64,000 nt of DNA, taken from contig NZ_SOZA01000011.1 of assembly GCF_004519305.1 (NCBI RefSeq), forward strand, positions 1-64,000, given 5' to 3'. The notes beneath the pieces were generated by a model. It did not search any database, was not told the origin of the DNA, and worked only from the letters and a program-made list of their open reading frames with translations. This document shows positions 37,278 to 47,037 of this stretch, one piece after another (within the stretch, counting starts at the first letter, position 1; each line of letters starts with the position of its first letter). The position numbers were made by a program, and so were the translations under genes. The DNA comes from Pseudomonas sp. RIT623 (GTDB lineage Bacteria; Pseudomonadota; Gammaproteobacteria; Pseudomonadales; Pseudomonadaceae).

Positions 37278-38090
37278 ATGAGCAACGTTCGCAGCGACAA
37301 GCCCTTCATCCTGGCCGGGCGCACTTTCCAGTCGCGCCTGCTGGTAGGCACCGGCAAGTACCGTGACATGGAAGAAACCCGCCTGGCCACCGAGGCCTCG
37401 GGTGCCGAGATCGTCACCGTCGCCGTGCGCCGTACCAACCTGGGCCAGAACGCGGGCGAGCCGAACCTGCTCGACGTGCTGTCGCCAGACAAGTACACCA
37501 TCCTGCCGAACACCGCCGGTTGCTTCGATGCGACGGAAGCGGTGCGCACCTGCCGCCTGGCCCGTGAGCTGCTCGATGGCCGCAAGTCCCATGAGTCTAG
37601 GACGCTGGTGAAGCTGGAAGTGCTGGCCGACCAGAAAACCCTGTTCCCCAACGTCATCGAAACCCTCAAGGCCGCCGAAGTGCTGGTCAAGGAAGGTTTC
37701 GACGTGATGGTCTACACCAGCGATGACCCGATCATCGCCCGTCAGCTGGCCGAAGCCGGCTGCATCGCCGTCATGCCGCTGGCCGGCCTGATCGGTACCG
37801 GCCTTGGCATCTGCAACCCGTACAACCTGCAGATCATCCTGGAGGAATCCAAGGTGCCGGTGCTAGTCGATGCCGGCGTGGGTACCGCGTCCGACGCCAC
37901 CATCGCCATGGAAATGGGTTGCGAAGCGGTGCTGATGAACTCGGCCATCGCCCATGCCCAACAGCCCGTACTGATGGCCGAAGCCATGAAACACGCCATC
38001 GTTGCCGGTCGCATGGCCTACCTGGCCGGTCGCATGCCGAAAAAACTCTATGCCAGCGCCTCTTCGCCGCTGGATGGTCTGATCAAGTAA
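37278..38090 (+). CDS. thiG: Thiazole synthase ThiG
   Basis: This 270-residue (beta/alpha)8 enzyme condenses 1-deoxyxylulose 5-phosphate, dehydroglycine and ThiS-thiocarboxylate into the thiazole phosphate of thiamine. The Schiff-base lysine is Lys112 in [21 protein letters not shown] and the phosphate-binding [11 protein letters not shown] are conserved. RBS GAGGA precedes the ATG at 37278. It is co-transcribed with thiS. Confidence 0.98.
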   Translation: MSNVRSDKPFILAGRTFQSRLLVGTGKYRDMEETRLATEASGAEIVTVAVRRTNLGQNAGEPNLLDVLSPDKYTILPNTAGCFDATEAVRTCRLARELLDGRKSHESRTLVKLEVLADQKTLFPNVIETLKAAEVLVKEGFDVMVYTSDDPIIARQLAEAGCIAVMPLAGLIGTGLGICNPYNLQIILEESKVPVLVDAGVGTASDATIAMEMGCEAVLMNSAIAHAQQPVLMAEAMKHAIVAGRMAYLAGRMPKKLYASASSPLDGLIK

Positions 38091-38099
38091 GAGCTCCTG

Positions 38100-38822
38100 A
38101 TGACTGAATCGCAAGAAACGCCGATCTCCGAAGACGGCGAAACCCGCCCGCACCGCCGTATCAAGAGCTTCGTGATGCGCGCCGGGCGCATGACCGAAGG
38201 CCAGCAGCGTGGCCTGGACCAGGGTGGCCCGCAGTTCATCCTGCCGCTGACCGACAGCCCGGTGGACTACGACCAGGTGTTCGGCCGTTCGGCGCCGCGC
38301 ACCCTGGAGATCGGCTTCGGCATGGGCCACTCGCTGCTGGAAATGGCCGCCGCTTCGCCCGAGCTGGACTTCATTGGTGTCGAAGTGCACCGCCCGGGTG
38401 TCGGCGCGCTGCTCAATGGCGTGCTGACACAGGGGCTGAAGAACCTGCGGGTGTACGACTGCGATGCCATCGAAGTGCTCAACCGCTGCGTGGCGGACAA
38501 CAGCCTTGACCGTCTGATGCTGTTCTTCCCCGATCCGTGGCACAAGGCGCGTCACCACAAGCGCCGGATCGTTCAGCTGGAGTTCGCCGAGCTGGTGCGC
38601 CGCAAACTCAAGCCCAGTGGCGTGTTCCACATGGCGACCGACTGGGAGCCCTATGCCGAGTACATGCTGGAAGTGATGAGCGCAGCGCCCGGCTATCGCA
38701 ACCAGGCGGCTGATGGTACCTACGTGCCACGCCCGGAAGAGCGGCCGATCACCAAGTTCGAGCGTCGCGGCGAGAGGCTAGGGCATGGGGTGTGGGACCT
38801 GAAGTTCGAGAAGGTGGCCTGA
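38100..38822 (+). CDS. trmB: tRNA (guanine-46-N7)-methyltransferase
   Basis: This 240-residue SAM-dependent enzyme forms m7G46 in tRNA variable loops. Motif I is [17 protein letters not shown], the acidic strand IGVEVHRPG follows, and the family hallmark [15 protein letters not shown] binds tRNA. The ATG lies 9 bases after the thiG stop, so it is part of the same transcript. Confidence 0.97.
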   Translation: MTESQETPISEDGETRPHRRIKSFVMRAGRMTEGQQRGLDQGGPQFILPLTDSPVDYDQVFGRSAPRTLEIGFGMGHSLLEMAAASPELDFIGVEVHRPGVGALLNGVLTQGLKNLRVYDCDAIEVLNRCVADNSLDRLMLFFPDPWHKARHHKRRIVQLEFAELVRRKLKPSGVFHMATDWEPYAEYMLEVMSAAPGYRNQAADGTYVPRPEERPITKFERRGERLGHGVWDLKFEKVA

Positions 38823-38963
38823 GCTTCCCGCGCGCCTCTTTCTTACACTGGCTGCCGACACCTGGTCGCGGCTGTATAGCACATGTTATGTCTTCGCCGT
38901 CTAGCGGCTGTGTGAGCCTTCTGGTCCCGGGCATTGAAGCCCGACTCGGCCAGGAGGTTCACC

Positions 38964-40367
38964 ATGTGCGTCGCGCGTTATTTCTCTTCTCCCCTTCGTT
39001 CGCTACTGACCGCTGCCATGCTGGGTATGACACCCGGTGTCAGTGTCGCGTCGGAGCCCCTTGACCACGGGATCGATACCTCTGCTATGGGGCTGTATCA
39101 ACGCACGGTAGGGAGTGACGGGGCGTTCGGTCTGCGTCAAGTTACCCAGGGCACGGCATTTCTGTTCGACAGTGGCAGCGACGCCGCACCGGCTCTGTTG
39201 GTGACTAGCGGGCATGCGCTGCATGACGACGGCGATTTTGTCGGCGCGCAGTTGGCCGGGGTTGGCCAGATTAGTTTCGGTAGCGTTCCAGGTCGTTACT
39301 TTCAGGTCGCGCACGTGCGTTACCTGTCCCGCCGGGGTCTGGACTTCGCCATCCTCGAATTGCCCCAGACTCAGGGTGAGCTCAAGGCCTTGGGGCTTAC
39401 GCCAATGACCCTGGCGGGGCGCAAGGCGCTCGATAGCGAGGTGGTTATCGCGACGACGCGCCTGAGCGGCAGTCAGAATGGCGTCGCCAGTTGGCCAGTG
39501 CAGGACCTGCCTTGGATCAACATGCAAACCGGCGAGGGAGTCTTGTACCGACACCTGCTGCGAGTGGAAGGCGCAAGCCTGCGTGATGGCGATTCCGGGA
39601 GCCCGGTAGTGGATGCCAGTCATGCCGTGGTCGCAGTCTTGCACACCGATCTTGAGGGGGCCGCGCATGCCGCTGACCTGAGTTTTCTCCCGGCTTGCTT
39701 GATCCAGGGGCGGTTCAATGCCCAAGCCCCAGGTTGCGGCTTGGGAAACACCTTCAATGCCATAGTGGAAAAGGACGAGGACAACCGCTTGATCTACAAG
39801 CAGTCCGATCACAGGCCGATTGTCATCGATCCGTCCGTGTACGCGACGACGTCCTTTTACCAGGCCAAGCTTGCGCAATGGCCGGAACAGTGCGAGGGCT
39901 CAGAAGGGTATGGCCCTGTGCGCGCATCGGGGGAGGCGCTGAACCTGTCGGTGGCCGGTTTTATCCTGGCGCCCGCCAATCCAACCGTACTGGCGCTGTG
40001 TGTATGGGGGCGCGCGACGGATGGGCCAGAGCCTGCCAACCGCAATGCCTTGGCCGTGCCGGTGCTGGTGCACCCGCCCGGGCCTGCGGCGCAACCGGAA
40101 CTGAAGGTCAGCGCGCCTTACCTGGACTTTTATGGGCGCAGGGCCTATCGAGTGAGTGTTCCCTCAAGGCACATTTTGTTCCAGCGGGTGGAGTTCAAGC
40201 TAGGGCCTTGGCGGCGCACCGATTGTGCGAACCCCCTTCACTACGGCGATTTACCTGGCACGGGGACCGGGAAGATCATCATTCGACAAGATAGCCGGCT
40301 GTGTGCCGTGGGGATTGATCATGCAGGGCAGCGTTCGGTAGCGGTAGAGGCCAGGTTGCAACCTTGA
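38964..40367 (+). CDS. Secreted trypsin-like serine protease, uncharacterised
   Basis: This 467-residue protein has a signal peptide (CVARYFSSPLRSLL through GVSVAS, cleavage near residue 30). An S1-type fold follows, with a complete triad: His84 in VTSGHALHD, Asp127 in GLDFAILEL and Ser211 in GDSGSPVVD. The ~250 residues after the protease domain have no motif I know and include seven cysteines, suggesting a disulfide-bonded accessory domain. AGGAGG precedes the ATG at 38964; an earlier in-frame start exists at 38934. It stands alone between trmB and DUF3392. Substrate and target are unknown; export beyond the periplasm is not shown. Confidence 0.75.
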   Translation: MCVARYFSSPLRSLLTAAMLGMTPGVSVASEPLDHGIDTSAMGLYQRTVGSDGAFGLRQVTQGTAFLFDSGSDAAPALLVTSGHALHDDGDFVGAQLAGVGQISFGSVPGRYFQVAHVRYLSRRGLDFAILELPQTQGELKALGLTPMTLAGRKALDSEVVIATTRLSGSQNGVASWPVQDLPWINMQTGEGVLYRHLLRVEGASLRDGDSGSPVVDASHAVVAVLHTDLEGAAHAADLSFLPACLIQGRFNAQAPGCGLGNTFNAIVEKDEDNRLIYKQSDHRPIVIDPSVYATTSFYQAKLAQWPEQCEGSEGYGPVRASGEALNLSVAGFILAPANPTVLALCVWGRATDGPEPANRNALAVPVLVHPPGPAAQPELKVSAPYLDFYGRRAYRVSVPSRHILFQRVEFKLGPWRRTDCANPLHYGDLPGTGTGKIIIRQDSRLCAVGIDHAGQRSVAVEARLQP

Positions 40368-40396
40368 ATATCGATGACCGCAGGTTGCGCCCAAGC

Positions 40397-40723
40397 TCAA
40401 CCGCGGCGGTCTGCCACCACGCCGATCAGCACTAGCACCACCAGCAACACCGGCGCCAAGGCATAGTTGTTGAACTGGGCCAGCCCTTTCACCACCCAAG
40501 GCGTCGCGTAGATCAGCGCCGCGCCACTGCCGATCATCACCAGCAGGGCCATGAACGGCACGCGCAGGGCGCCCGCCAGGCCGCCCAGGCGGCCTTCCAC
40601 CCAGCTCTTGATGTCGGTGCCGAACAGCACCAGCAGGCAGCCCACCAGGGCCAGCGAGATCTCCGACAGGTTGCTGCGGCTCCAGCGGGAAACGGTCGAG
40701 AGCAGGTCCAGTACCAGGTCCAT
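40397..40723 (-). CDS. DUF3392 membrane protein
   Basis: This 108-residue small inner-membrane protein has three hydrophobic segments, about residues 22-38, 50-72 and 85-103. NLSEISLALVGCLLVLFG is typical of DUF3392 in Pseudomonas. It follows hemW by 9 bases on the same strand and so is likely the last gene of that minus-strand run. Function unknown. Confidence 0.85.
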   Translation of the reverse strand: MDLVLDLLSTVSRWSRSNLSEISLALVGCLLVLFGTDIKSWVEGRLGGLAGALRVPFMALLVMIGSGAALIYATPWVVKGLAQFNNYALAPVLLVVLVLIGVVADRRG

Positions 40724-40732
40724 GGGTCATCC

Positions 40733-41911
40733 TTAGTTCAAGAAGTACTGCAGCAGGTCGTTGAGGAACAGCTGGCCGCGCGGTGTGGCCGCCAGCCGAT
40801 CCGGTTCGACCTGCAAAAGGCCTTTTTGTTCGGCATCGCGGCGGGCCTGGGCAAGCTGGGTCAGTGGCAGGCCAGTGCGTTGGCTGAACAGCTCGGCTTG
40901 CACGCCATCGGTGAGGCGCAGCGCGTTCATCAGGAACTCGAAGGGCAGCTCAGCGGCCGGGAGCAACTTTTCACCGGCTTTGAACGGCTTGGCCGGGTTG
41001 AGATAGTCCTTGGGCAGGCGGGTCTTCCAGGTACGCAGGATACGCCCGTCGGGGAACGACAGCTTGCCGTGGGCGCCGGCGCCTATACCGATGAAGTCGC
41101 CGAAGCGCCAGTAGTTGAGGTTATGCCGTGCGGCCCGGCCGGCCTGGGCATAGGCCGAGACTTCGTATTGCTGGTAGCCATGTGCAGCCATCAACGCCTG
41201 CCCGGCCTCCTGGATGTCCCAGAGGATATCGTCCTCGGGCAGCTCCGGTGGCTGGTTCCAGAACACGGTGTTGGGCTCCACCGTCAGCTGGTACCACGAC
41301 AGGTGCGTTGGCGCCAGTTCGATGGCCTGGCGCAGGTCGCCCAGGGCGTCGTCGAGCGACTGGTCTGGCAAGCCGTGCATCAGGTCCATGTTGAAGTTGT
41401 CGAAGCCCGCGGCGCGGGCCATGTCGGCTGCGCGCACCGCTTCGGCGCCATTGTGGATGCGCCCGAGTCTCTCGAGCTTGGCGGGCTGGAAACTCTGCAC
41501 GCCGATGGACAGCCGGTTGATGCCGGTCTGGCGGTAGGCCTTGAACTTCTCCTGCTCGAAGGTGCCCGGGTTGGCCTCCAGGGTGATCTCGATGTCCGGG
41601 GCGAACGGGATGCGCTGTTCGACACCGCGCAGCAGGCGCCCCAATGCATCGGCGCTGAACAGGCTGGGGGTGCCGCCGCCGAAGAAAATCGTGCTGATAG
41701 GGCGGCCCTGAACGGCAGGCAGCTCCTGGTCGAGGTCGGCCAGCAGGGCATCGATGTATTCGGCTTCCGGCAGCGCCGGGCCGGCCTGGTGCGAGTTGAA
41801 GTCGCAGTACGGGCATTTACGCACGCACCAGGGAATATGGATATAGAGCGACAGCGGCGGGAGTTCGGGAAGGATCAGGCCCGCCGGCTGTACCAACAGC
41901 TTTTCGCTCAT
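40733..41911 (-). CDS. hemW: Heme chaperone HemW (radical SAM)
   Basis: This 392-residue radical-SAM protein resembles oxygen-independent coproporphyrinogen oxidase but works as a heme chaperone. The cluster motif is [10 protein letters not shown] near residue 30, followed by FFGGGTPSL and the EANPGTFE strand. The HemN-specific N-terminal extension is missing, supporting HemW over HemN. The ATG at 41911 overlaps the rdgB stop by 4 bases; the upstream frame is ignored. Confidence 0.93.
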   Translation of the reverse strand: MSEKLLVQPAGLILPELPPLSLYIHIPWCVRKCPYCDFNSHQAGPALPEAEYIDALLADLDQELPAVQGRPISTIFFGGGTPSLFSADALGRLLRGVEQRIPFAPDIEITLEANPGTFEQEKFKAYRQTGINRLSIGVQSFQPAKLERLGRIHNGAEAVRAADMARAAGFDNFNMDLMHGLPDQSLDDALGDLRQAIELAPTHLSWYQLTVEPNTVFWNQPPELPEDDILWDIQEAGQALMAAHGYQQYEVSAYAQAGRAARHNLNYWRFGDFIGIGAGAHGKLSFPDGRILRTWKTRLPKDYLNPAKPFKAGEKLLPAAELPFEFLMNALRLTDGVQAELFSQRTGLPLTQLAQARRDAEQKGLLQVEPDRLAATPRGQLFLNDLLQYFLN

Positions 41912-42504
41912 GCCAGGCCCAGACGCTGACGCAGCAGGGCCATGGCGCGGGCGCGGTGGCTGAGTTGGTTCTTGTCGGCAGGGGCCAGGTCGGCGCTGGA
42001 GCATTTGCGCTCCGGCACCCAGAACAGCGGGTCGTAGCCGAAGCCGTGTTCGCCGCTGGCCTCGAACAGGATACTGCCGTGCCACAGGCCTTCGCAGAGG
42101 ATCGGCAGCGGGTCGTCGGCATGCCGTACCAGGGCCAGCACGCAGACGAACTGCGCGCCGCGCTGGTCTTCAGGCACATCCTTGAGCGCATCGAGCAGCT
42201 TGGCGTTGTTCGCCGCGTCGCCCTTGCCGTCGGCGTAGCGCGCCGAGTAGATGCCCGGCGCGCCGCCGAGGAAGTCCACCGCCAGGCCCGAGTCGTCGGC
42301 CAGGGCCGGCAGGCCGGAGATGCGTGCGGCGTTGCGGGCCTTGAGTATGGCGTTCTCGACGAACGACAGGCCGGTCTCCTCCGGCTCTACCTGGCTGAAT
42401 TCGCCGATCGAACGCAGCTGCACGGACTCGCCGAGCATGGCTTGCAGTTCCTTGAGTTTGCCGGCGTTGTGGCTGGCCAATACGAGTTGCTGGAAATTCA
42501 TCAT
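41908..42504 (-). CDS. rdgB: Non-canonical purine NTP pyrophosphatase
   Basis: This 198-residue house-cleaning enzyme hydrolyses dITP/XTP to the monophosphate, keeping hypoxanthine and xanthine out of DNA. The nucleotide-binding [13 protein letters not shown] opening, [30 protein letters not shown] and [13 protein letters not shown] are diagnostic. Tandem ATGs at 42504 and 42501 make the first residue uncertain. It overlaps the DUF4426 stop upstream and the hemW start downstream. Confidence 0.96.
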   Translation of the reverse strand: MMNFQQLVLASHNAGKLKELQAMLGESVQLRSIGEFSQVEPEETGLSFVENAILKARNAARISGLPALADDSGLAVDFLGGAPGIYSARYADGKGDAANNAKLLDALKDVPEDQRGAQFVCVLALVRHADDPLPILCEGLWHGSILFEASGEHGFGYDPLFWVPERKCSSADLAPADKNQLSHRARAMALLRQRLGLA

Positions 42505-42935
42505 TCGCCTGGGAACACTTCCTGGTTGAAGCTGAGTGTGTGGCTGACGCCGCCGGATTCGATGTTGAGGTCGAAGGTGACGGTCTCGGCCTGGTCGATC
42601 TTGAACTGGGCGATATAGTAAACCGCGCCCTGGTCGGTGATCTGCTTGAACGACAGTGGGTTGCTGCGCCCGGTCAGGTCCTTCACGGTGCCGCTGACCA
42701 CCGCCATGGCCGGCTTGCCGGCCTTGAGCACGGCGATGTTGAGCACGCCCTGGTTCTTGCTGCGGGTCAGGCCCGTGGCTGCGGCGATCTCCGGTTGCAG
42801 CATGCTCGAGGTGAAGGCGCTGTAGTGCACCGTCACGTCGCCGAAGTCCTGCTTGCGCTCGGGCCTGGCGGCATCGGCAGCCAGTACCGGCAAGGCCAGG
42901 CACAGGCTGATCAGAAACAGTGCTAGTCGACGCAT
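42501..42935 (-). CDS. DUF4426 periplasmic protein
   Basis: This 144-residue protein has a signal peptide ([18 protein letters not shown]) and a beta-rich mature part ([16 protein letters not shown] early, [10 protein letters not shown] at the end) of the DUF4426 family. A GGAGG lies just before the ATG at 42935; the frame open further upstream is ignored. It sits between metW and rdgB in one operon. Function unknown. Confidence 0.85.
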   Translation of the reverse strand: MRRLALFLISLCLALPVLAADAARPERKQDFGDVTVHYSAFTSSMLQPEIAAATGLTRSKNQGVLNIAVLKAGKPAMAVVSGTVKDLTGRSNPLSFKQITDQGAVYYIAQFKIDQAETVTFDLNIESGGVSHTLSFNQEVFPGE

Positions 42936-42960
42936 GATCGCATTCCTCCGTTCGCAAGGG

Positions 42961-43581
42961 TCAGACCGCGAGCTGGTGCTCCTGCAGGCCCGGGCTGCTG
43001 ACCCGATAGATACCGATTTCACCTAGAAGATTAGGCCAAAGCCGGCCGCCCAACCCATTACGGTGCAGGCGGTCGACGGCCAGGCGGTCGAGCACCTTGG
43101 CACTGCGTTCGTGGCACAGGTTCTCGAAGTCTTCGAAGGTGCAGAAGTGGATGTTCGGGGTGTTGTACCAGGTATACGGCATGAAGTCCGATACCGGCAT
43201 GCGACCCTTGGTCGCCAGGTACCAGCGGCAGCGCCAGTGGCCGAAGTTGGGGAAGGTGATGATGCACTGGCGGCCCACCCGCAGCATCTCGTCGAGGATC
43301 CGGTCGGGGTATTCCACGGCCTGCAAGGCCTGGGTCATGACCACCACGTCGAAGCTGTTGCTGGCGAAGTTGCCCAGGCCCTTGTCGAGGTCCTGTTCGA
43401 TCACGTTGACGCCCTTGGCCACGCAGGCGGCGATGTTGTCGGCGTCGATCTCCAGGCCATAGCCGGTGACGTTCTTGCGCTCGCGCAGCGAGGCCAGCAG
43501 TTCGCCGTTGCCGCAACCGAGGTCGAGTACCCGGCTGCCGGCGGGGATCCAGTCTTGGATGATTTCCAGGTCGGCTCTCAT
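42961..43581 (-). CDS. metW: Methionine biosynthesis protein MetW
   Basis: This 206-residue SAM-dependent methyltransferase-fold protein always accompanies MetX in many proteobacteria. Motif I RVLDLGCGNGELLASL and the later QALQAVEYPDRILDEML are seen. It lies 7 bases after metX in the same operon. In some genera MetW is required for MetX activity; its own methyl substrate is unclear. Confidence 0.94.
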   Translation of the reverse strand: MRADLEIIQDWIPAGSRVLDLGCGNGELLASLRERKNVTGYGLEIDADNIAACVAKGVNVIEQDLDKGLGNFASNSFDVVVMTQALQAVEYPDRILDEMLRVGRQCIITFPNFGHWRCRWYLATKGRMPVSDFMPYTWYNTPNIHFCTFEDFENLCHERSAKVLDRLAVDRLHRNGLGGRLWPNLLGEIGIYRVSSPGLQEHQLAV

Positions 43582-43588
43582 GGGGTCC

Positions 43589-44728
43589 TCAGACGGCGAT
43601 GCGGTTCATGTAGTTGGCGAAACCCTGCATATAGCGGGGCGTCGGGATGAGGAAGGCGTCGTGGCCGTAAGGCGAGTCGATGTCCAGGTAGCAGACGTTC
43701 TTGCGCGCGGCCATCAGGGCGTCGACGATCTCCCGCGAACGGGCCGGCGAGAAGCGCCAGTCGGTGGTGAACGACATGATGCAGTAGTCCGCCGTCACAT
43801 GTGCCAGGGTGGCCGCCAGGTCGCCGCCGTGGGCGGCGGCCGGGTCGTAGTAGTCCAGTGCCTTGGTCATCAGCAGGTAGGTGTTGGCATCGAAGCGCCC
43901 GGAGAACTCCTCGCCTTGGTAGCGCAGGTAGCTCTCGACCTGGAATTCGACGCTGTGGAAGTCGTAGTTGAGCTTGTCGCTCTTGAGCTCGCGGCCGAAT
44001 TTCTCGCCCATCGAGTCGTCCGACAGGTAGGTGATATGGCCGACCATGCGTGCCAGCATCAGGCCGCGTTTGGGGATCACACCCTGGTCCTGGAACGAAC
44101 CACCGTGGAATTCAGGGTCGGTGAGGATCGCCTGGCGCGCCACTTCGTTGAAGGCGATGTTCTGTGCCGACAGCTTGGGCGCCGAGGCGATGTCCACGCA
44201 GTGGCGCACCCGGTCGGGGTAGGTGATGGTCCATTGCAGCGCCTGCATGCCGCCCAGGCTGCCGCCGACGATGGCCGCCCAGGTCTGGACGCCTAAGCGA
44301 TCGGCCAGGCGTGCCTGGCTGTGCACCCAGTCTTCCACGGTCAGTACCGGAAAGTCGGCGCCGTAGGGCTTGCCAGTGACTGGGTTGAGGCTGCTGGGGC
44401 CGGTGCTGCCGTTGCAGCCGCCGAGGTTGTTCAGGCTGACCACGAAGAATCGGTTGGTATCGATTGGCTTGCCGGGGCCGATGCAGCTGTCCCACCAGCC
44501 CGGCTTGCGGTCGGTGGCGGCATGGTAGCCGGCGGCGTGGTGGTGGCCGGACAACGCATGGCAGATCAGCACGGCATTGCTGGCGGCGGCGTTGAGGGTG
44601 CCATAGGTTTCGTAGATGAGCTCGTACGAGGCCAGGGAGCGGCCACAAGCCAGGGCCAGCGGTTCATCGAACCGGGCAATTTGCGGTGTTACCAGACCGA
44701 CGGAATCTTCGGGAAGGACAGTGGACAT
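43589..44728 (-). CDS. metX: Homoserine O-succinyl/acetyltransferase MetX
   Basis: This 379-residue alpha/beta-hydrolase enzyme activates homoserine for methionine synthesis. The nucleophile is the Ser in [10 protein letters not shown], with Asp in [10 protein letters not shown] and His in YGHDAFL completing the triad. [12 protein letters not shown] and [14 protein letters not shown] are conserved acyl-site segments. In Pseudomonas, MetX-type enzymes often use succinyl-CoA; the exact donor cannot be read here. A strong hairpin lies 49 bases upstream. Confidence 0.94.
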   Translation of the reverse strand: MSTVLPEDSVGLVTPQIARFDEPLALACGRSLASYELIYETYGTLNAAASNAVLICHALSGHHHAAGYHAATDRKPGWWDSCIGPGKPIDTNRFFVVSLNNLGGCNGSTGPSSLNPVTGKPYGADFPVLTVEDWVHSQARLADRLGVQTWAAIVGGSLGGMQALQWTITYPDRVRHCVDIASAPKLSAQNIAFNEVARQAILTDPEFHGGSFQDQGVIPKRGLMLARMVGHITYLSDDSMGEKFGRELKSDKLNYDFHSVEFQVESYLRYQGEEFSGRFDANTYLLMTKALDYYDPAAAHGGDLAATLAHVTADYCIMSFTTDWRFSPARSREIVDALMAARKNVCYLDIDSPYGHDAFLIPTPRYMQGFANYMNRIAV

Positions 44729-44776
44729 CGACCCTGCTCACGCTTGACGGAGGCGTAAGTCTAAAGAGCGCTACCC

Positions 44777-44804
44777 CCAGCGGCAAGCAAAGGCTTGCCG
44801 CTGG
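44777..44804 (-). promoter_or_regulatory. Hairpin in the yggT-metX interval
   Basis: CCAGCGGCAAGC and GCTTGCCGCTGG form a perfect 12-base stem around a 4-base loop, 24 bases after yggT and 49 before metX. No T-run follows on either strand, so it is not a standard intrinsic terminator. It could partially end the yggT transcript or shape the metX leader. Confidence 0.5.
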
Positions 44805-44827
44805 AAGTGTCGATGTAGCGGGGCGGA

Positions 44828-45418
44828 TCAGATCATCCGCCACAGCTCCTGCGGCATGCCGGCGTAGGCGGCCAGTTGCGGCATGAGGAACGACTGGATC
44901 ACCTGGATGGCGATGAAGGCGAAGATCGGCGAAATGTCCATGCCGCCGAGGTTCGGCACCAGGCGGCGGAACGGCGCCAGCACCGGCTCGCTGATCTGGT
45001 AGGCCAGCTCGGCGGCCGGGTTGTGGCTGTTCGGCGCGACCCACGAGACGATGACCATGACGATCATCGCCACCCAGAATATTTTCAGGAACAGCGAGGT
45101 GATGCCCAGGATCGACCACATCAGCAGGTGCAGGATGTCGCCGAAAGTGCCGTAGGTGACCATCAGCACGAAGGCCATCAATAGCGCCTGGATGATGATC
45201 GACAGCAGCAGCGACGAGGTGTCCAGGCCGGCGATGCTGGGGATCACCCGGCGCAGCGGCTTGAGCAGCGGCTGGGTGGCGCGCACGGCGAACTGGCTGA
45301 GTGGGTTGTAGAAGTCGGCCTTGACCAGCTGCAGCACGAAGCGCAGCAGGACGATCACCAGGTACAGGCTGACCAGGGTTTGCACCACGAAGATCGCGGC
45401 GCCGGACAGTGCATTCAT
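44828..45418 (-). CDS. yggT: YggT family membrane protein
   Basis: This 196-residue inner-membrane protein has two YGGT domains, each with two hydrophobic helices; QLVKADFYNPLSQF in the first and SHNPAAELAYQI in the second are typical. The TTG at 45421 is ignored in favour of the ATG at 45418, preceded by AGGAG. It follows proC in the conserved yggS-proC-yggT run. Role in division or osmotic adaptation is suggested in the literature for homologues but not shown here. Confidence 0.93.
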   Translation of the reverse strand: MNALSGAAIFVVQTLVSLYLVIVLLRFVLQLVKADFYNPLSQFAVRATQPLLKPLRRVIPSIAGLDTSSLLLSIIIQALLMAFVLMVTYGTFGDILHLLMWSILGITSLFLKIFWVAMIVMVIVSWVAPNSHNPAAELAYQISEPVLAPFRRLVPNLGGMDISPIFAFIAIQVIQSFLMPQLAAYAGMPQELWRMI

Positions 45419-45428
45419 CAAAGGCTCC

Positions 45429-46247
45429 TTATTTGCCCAGTTGTTCGGCCAGTTCGGCGGAGCGGGTCGCCGCGGCTTGCAGTGCCTGCTCGACGATCGC
45501 CTCGAAACCGCTGGCCTGGAACGACTTGATCGCCGCTTCCGTGGTGCCGGCCGGCGAGGTCACGCGACGGCGCAGTTCGGCGGCGTCGACGTCGCTGGAC
45601 ACCGCCATGCGCGCGGCGCCCAGGGCGGTTTGCAGGGTAAGTTGCGAGGCGGTTTCGCGCGGCAGGCCGAGTTTCTCGCCGGCGGCGGTCATGGCTTCGA
45701 TCAGCAGGAAGAAGTACGCCGGACCGCTGCCGGAAACGGCGGTGACGGCGTCCAGTTGCTGTTCCTGTTGCAGCCACAGGGCGGTGCCCACCGCGGACAA
45801 CAATTGCTCGGCTTGCTGACGTTGTTCGGCGGACACTTGCTCGGTTGCATACAGGCCGCTGACGCCCTGGCGCAGCAGCGCCGGGGTGTTGGGCATGCAG
45901 CGCACCACCGGGACCGCGCCCAGCCAGGCCTGCAGGCTGGCGCAGGTGATGCCGGCGGCGATCGAGACGACCAGTTGGCCGGGTTGCAGGTTGGGTTTGA
46001 GCGTTTCGCAGACCGCCTTCATTACCTGCGGCTTGACCGCGAGGACGATCACGTCCACGCCATCGATGGCCTGGGCGTTGCTTTCGAAGGCTTCGATGCC
46101 ATGTTCGGCCTGGATCCGCGCGCGGGTCTCGGCACCCGGGTCGCTGGCACGAATCTGCGCGGCGTCCAGGCCCTGGGCACGCAGGCCGCCGATCAGGCTG
46201 GCGGCCATGTTGCCGGCGCCGATAAAGGCAATACGAGTCTTGCTCAT
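45429..46247 (-). CDS. proC: Pyrroline-5-carboxylate reductase
   Basis: This 272-residue enzyme reduces pyrroline-5-carboxylate to proline, using NAD(P)H. The opening TRIAFIGAGNMAASLIGGL is the Rossmann site; VKPQVMKAV, RCMPNTPALL and VSGSGPAYFFLLIEAM carry the substrate loop. Start at the ATG 46247 gives the family length; upstream open frame is ignored. It lies between yggS and yggT. Confidence 0.97.
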   Translation of the reverse strand: MSKTRIAFIGAGNMAASLIGGLRAQGLDAAQIRASDPGAETRARIQAEHGIEAFESNAQAIDGVDVIVLAVKPQVMKAVCETLKPNLQPGQLVVSIAAGITCASLQAWLGAVPVVRCMPNTPALLRQGVSGLYATEQVSAEQRQQAEQLLSAVGTALWLQQEQQLDAVTAVSGSGPAYFFLLIEAMTAAGEKLGLPRETASQLTLQTALGAARMAVSSDVDAAELRRRVTSPAGTTEAAIKSFQASGFEAIVEQALQAAATRSAELAEQLGK

Positions 46248-46285
46248 GTCAGGTCCTTGAGGGAAAGAGTGAGTTAAGCATGGAT

Positions 46286-46972
46286 TCAGGCCTGGCCGTA
46301 GTCGCGGGCACCGAACAGGGCGGTGCCGATGCGGACCCAGGTCGCACCCTGGGCGATGGCGGCTTCCAGGTCGTGGCTCATGCCCATCGACAGGGTGTCC
46401 AGGCCAAGGTCCAGTTGCGCCTGAAGCTGGCGCAGCGTGGCGAAGGCGGCCTCTTGCTCGGCGCGGTCCTCGGTTGGCTCTGGAATCGCCATCAGCCCGC
46501 GCAGGCACAGGCCGGGCAGGGCCTTCACCGCCTGGGCCAGGGCCGGCAGTTCGGCGGGCGCGCAACCGGACTTGCTGTCCTCGCCACTTACATTCACTTG
46601 CAGGCAGATGTTCAGTGGCGCCAAGTCGGCAGGGCGCTGCTCGGAGAGGCGTTGGGCGATCTTCAGGCGGTCCACGGAATGTACCCAGTCGAAGTGCTCG
46701 GCGATGGCCTTGGTCTTGTTCGACTGAATGGGGCCAATGAAGTGCCAGATCAAGGGCAGGTCGGAAAGTGCCTGTTGTTTGGTCAGGGCTTCCTGAAGGT
46801 AATTCTCACCCACATCGCGCAGGCCGGCCGTGTAGGCCTCGCGGATAGCGCTGGCGGGCTTGGTCTTGCTCACCGCCAGCAGCTGGACGCTGGCTGGATC
46901 GCGCCCGGCGGCCCTGGCCGCGCTGTCGATGCGGCGGGCAATGGCGGAAATGTTGTCTGCTAGGGTGGACAT
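46286..46972 (-). CDS. yggS: PLP homeostasis protein YggS
   Basis: This 228-residue single-domain (beta/alpha)8 PLP-binding protein of the YggS/PROSC group carries PLP on the Lys in LLAVSKTKPA. HFIGPIQSNKTK, SMGMSHDLEAAI and WVRIGTALFG are conserved. It balances pyridoxal phosphate and amino-acid levels and usually sits beside proC, as here. It is divergent from pilT. Confidence 0.95.
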   Translation of the reverse strand: MSTLADNISAIARRIDSAARAAGRDPASVQLLAVSKTKPASAIREAYTAGLRDVGENYLQEALTKQQALSDLPLIWHFIGPIQSNKTKAIAEHFDWVHSVDRLKIAQRLSEQRPADLAPLNICLQVNVSGEDSKSGCAPAELPALAQAVKALPGLCLRGLMAIPEPTEDRAEQEAAFATLRQLQAQLDLGLDTLSMGMSHDLEAAIAQGATWVRIGTALFGARDYGQA

Positions 46973-47037
46973 GGTTCGTCGCCGACGGTTTTGGGGTCTG
47001 CGGCATTCTACCTGCTTGATCGCCGTTGGGGAGTCTC

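Noticed and set aside
44729..44827. Possible SAM riboswitch before metX
   Set aside because: Only one plain stem is visible; I could not find the conserved loops or pseudoknot of SAM-II or other known SAM riboswitch classes, which are also not usual in Pseudomonas.
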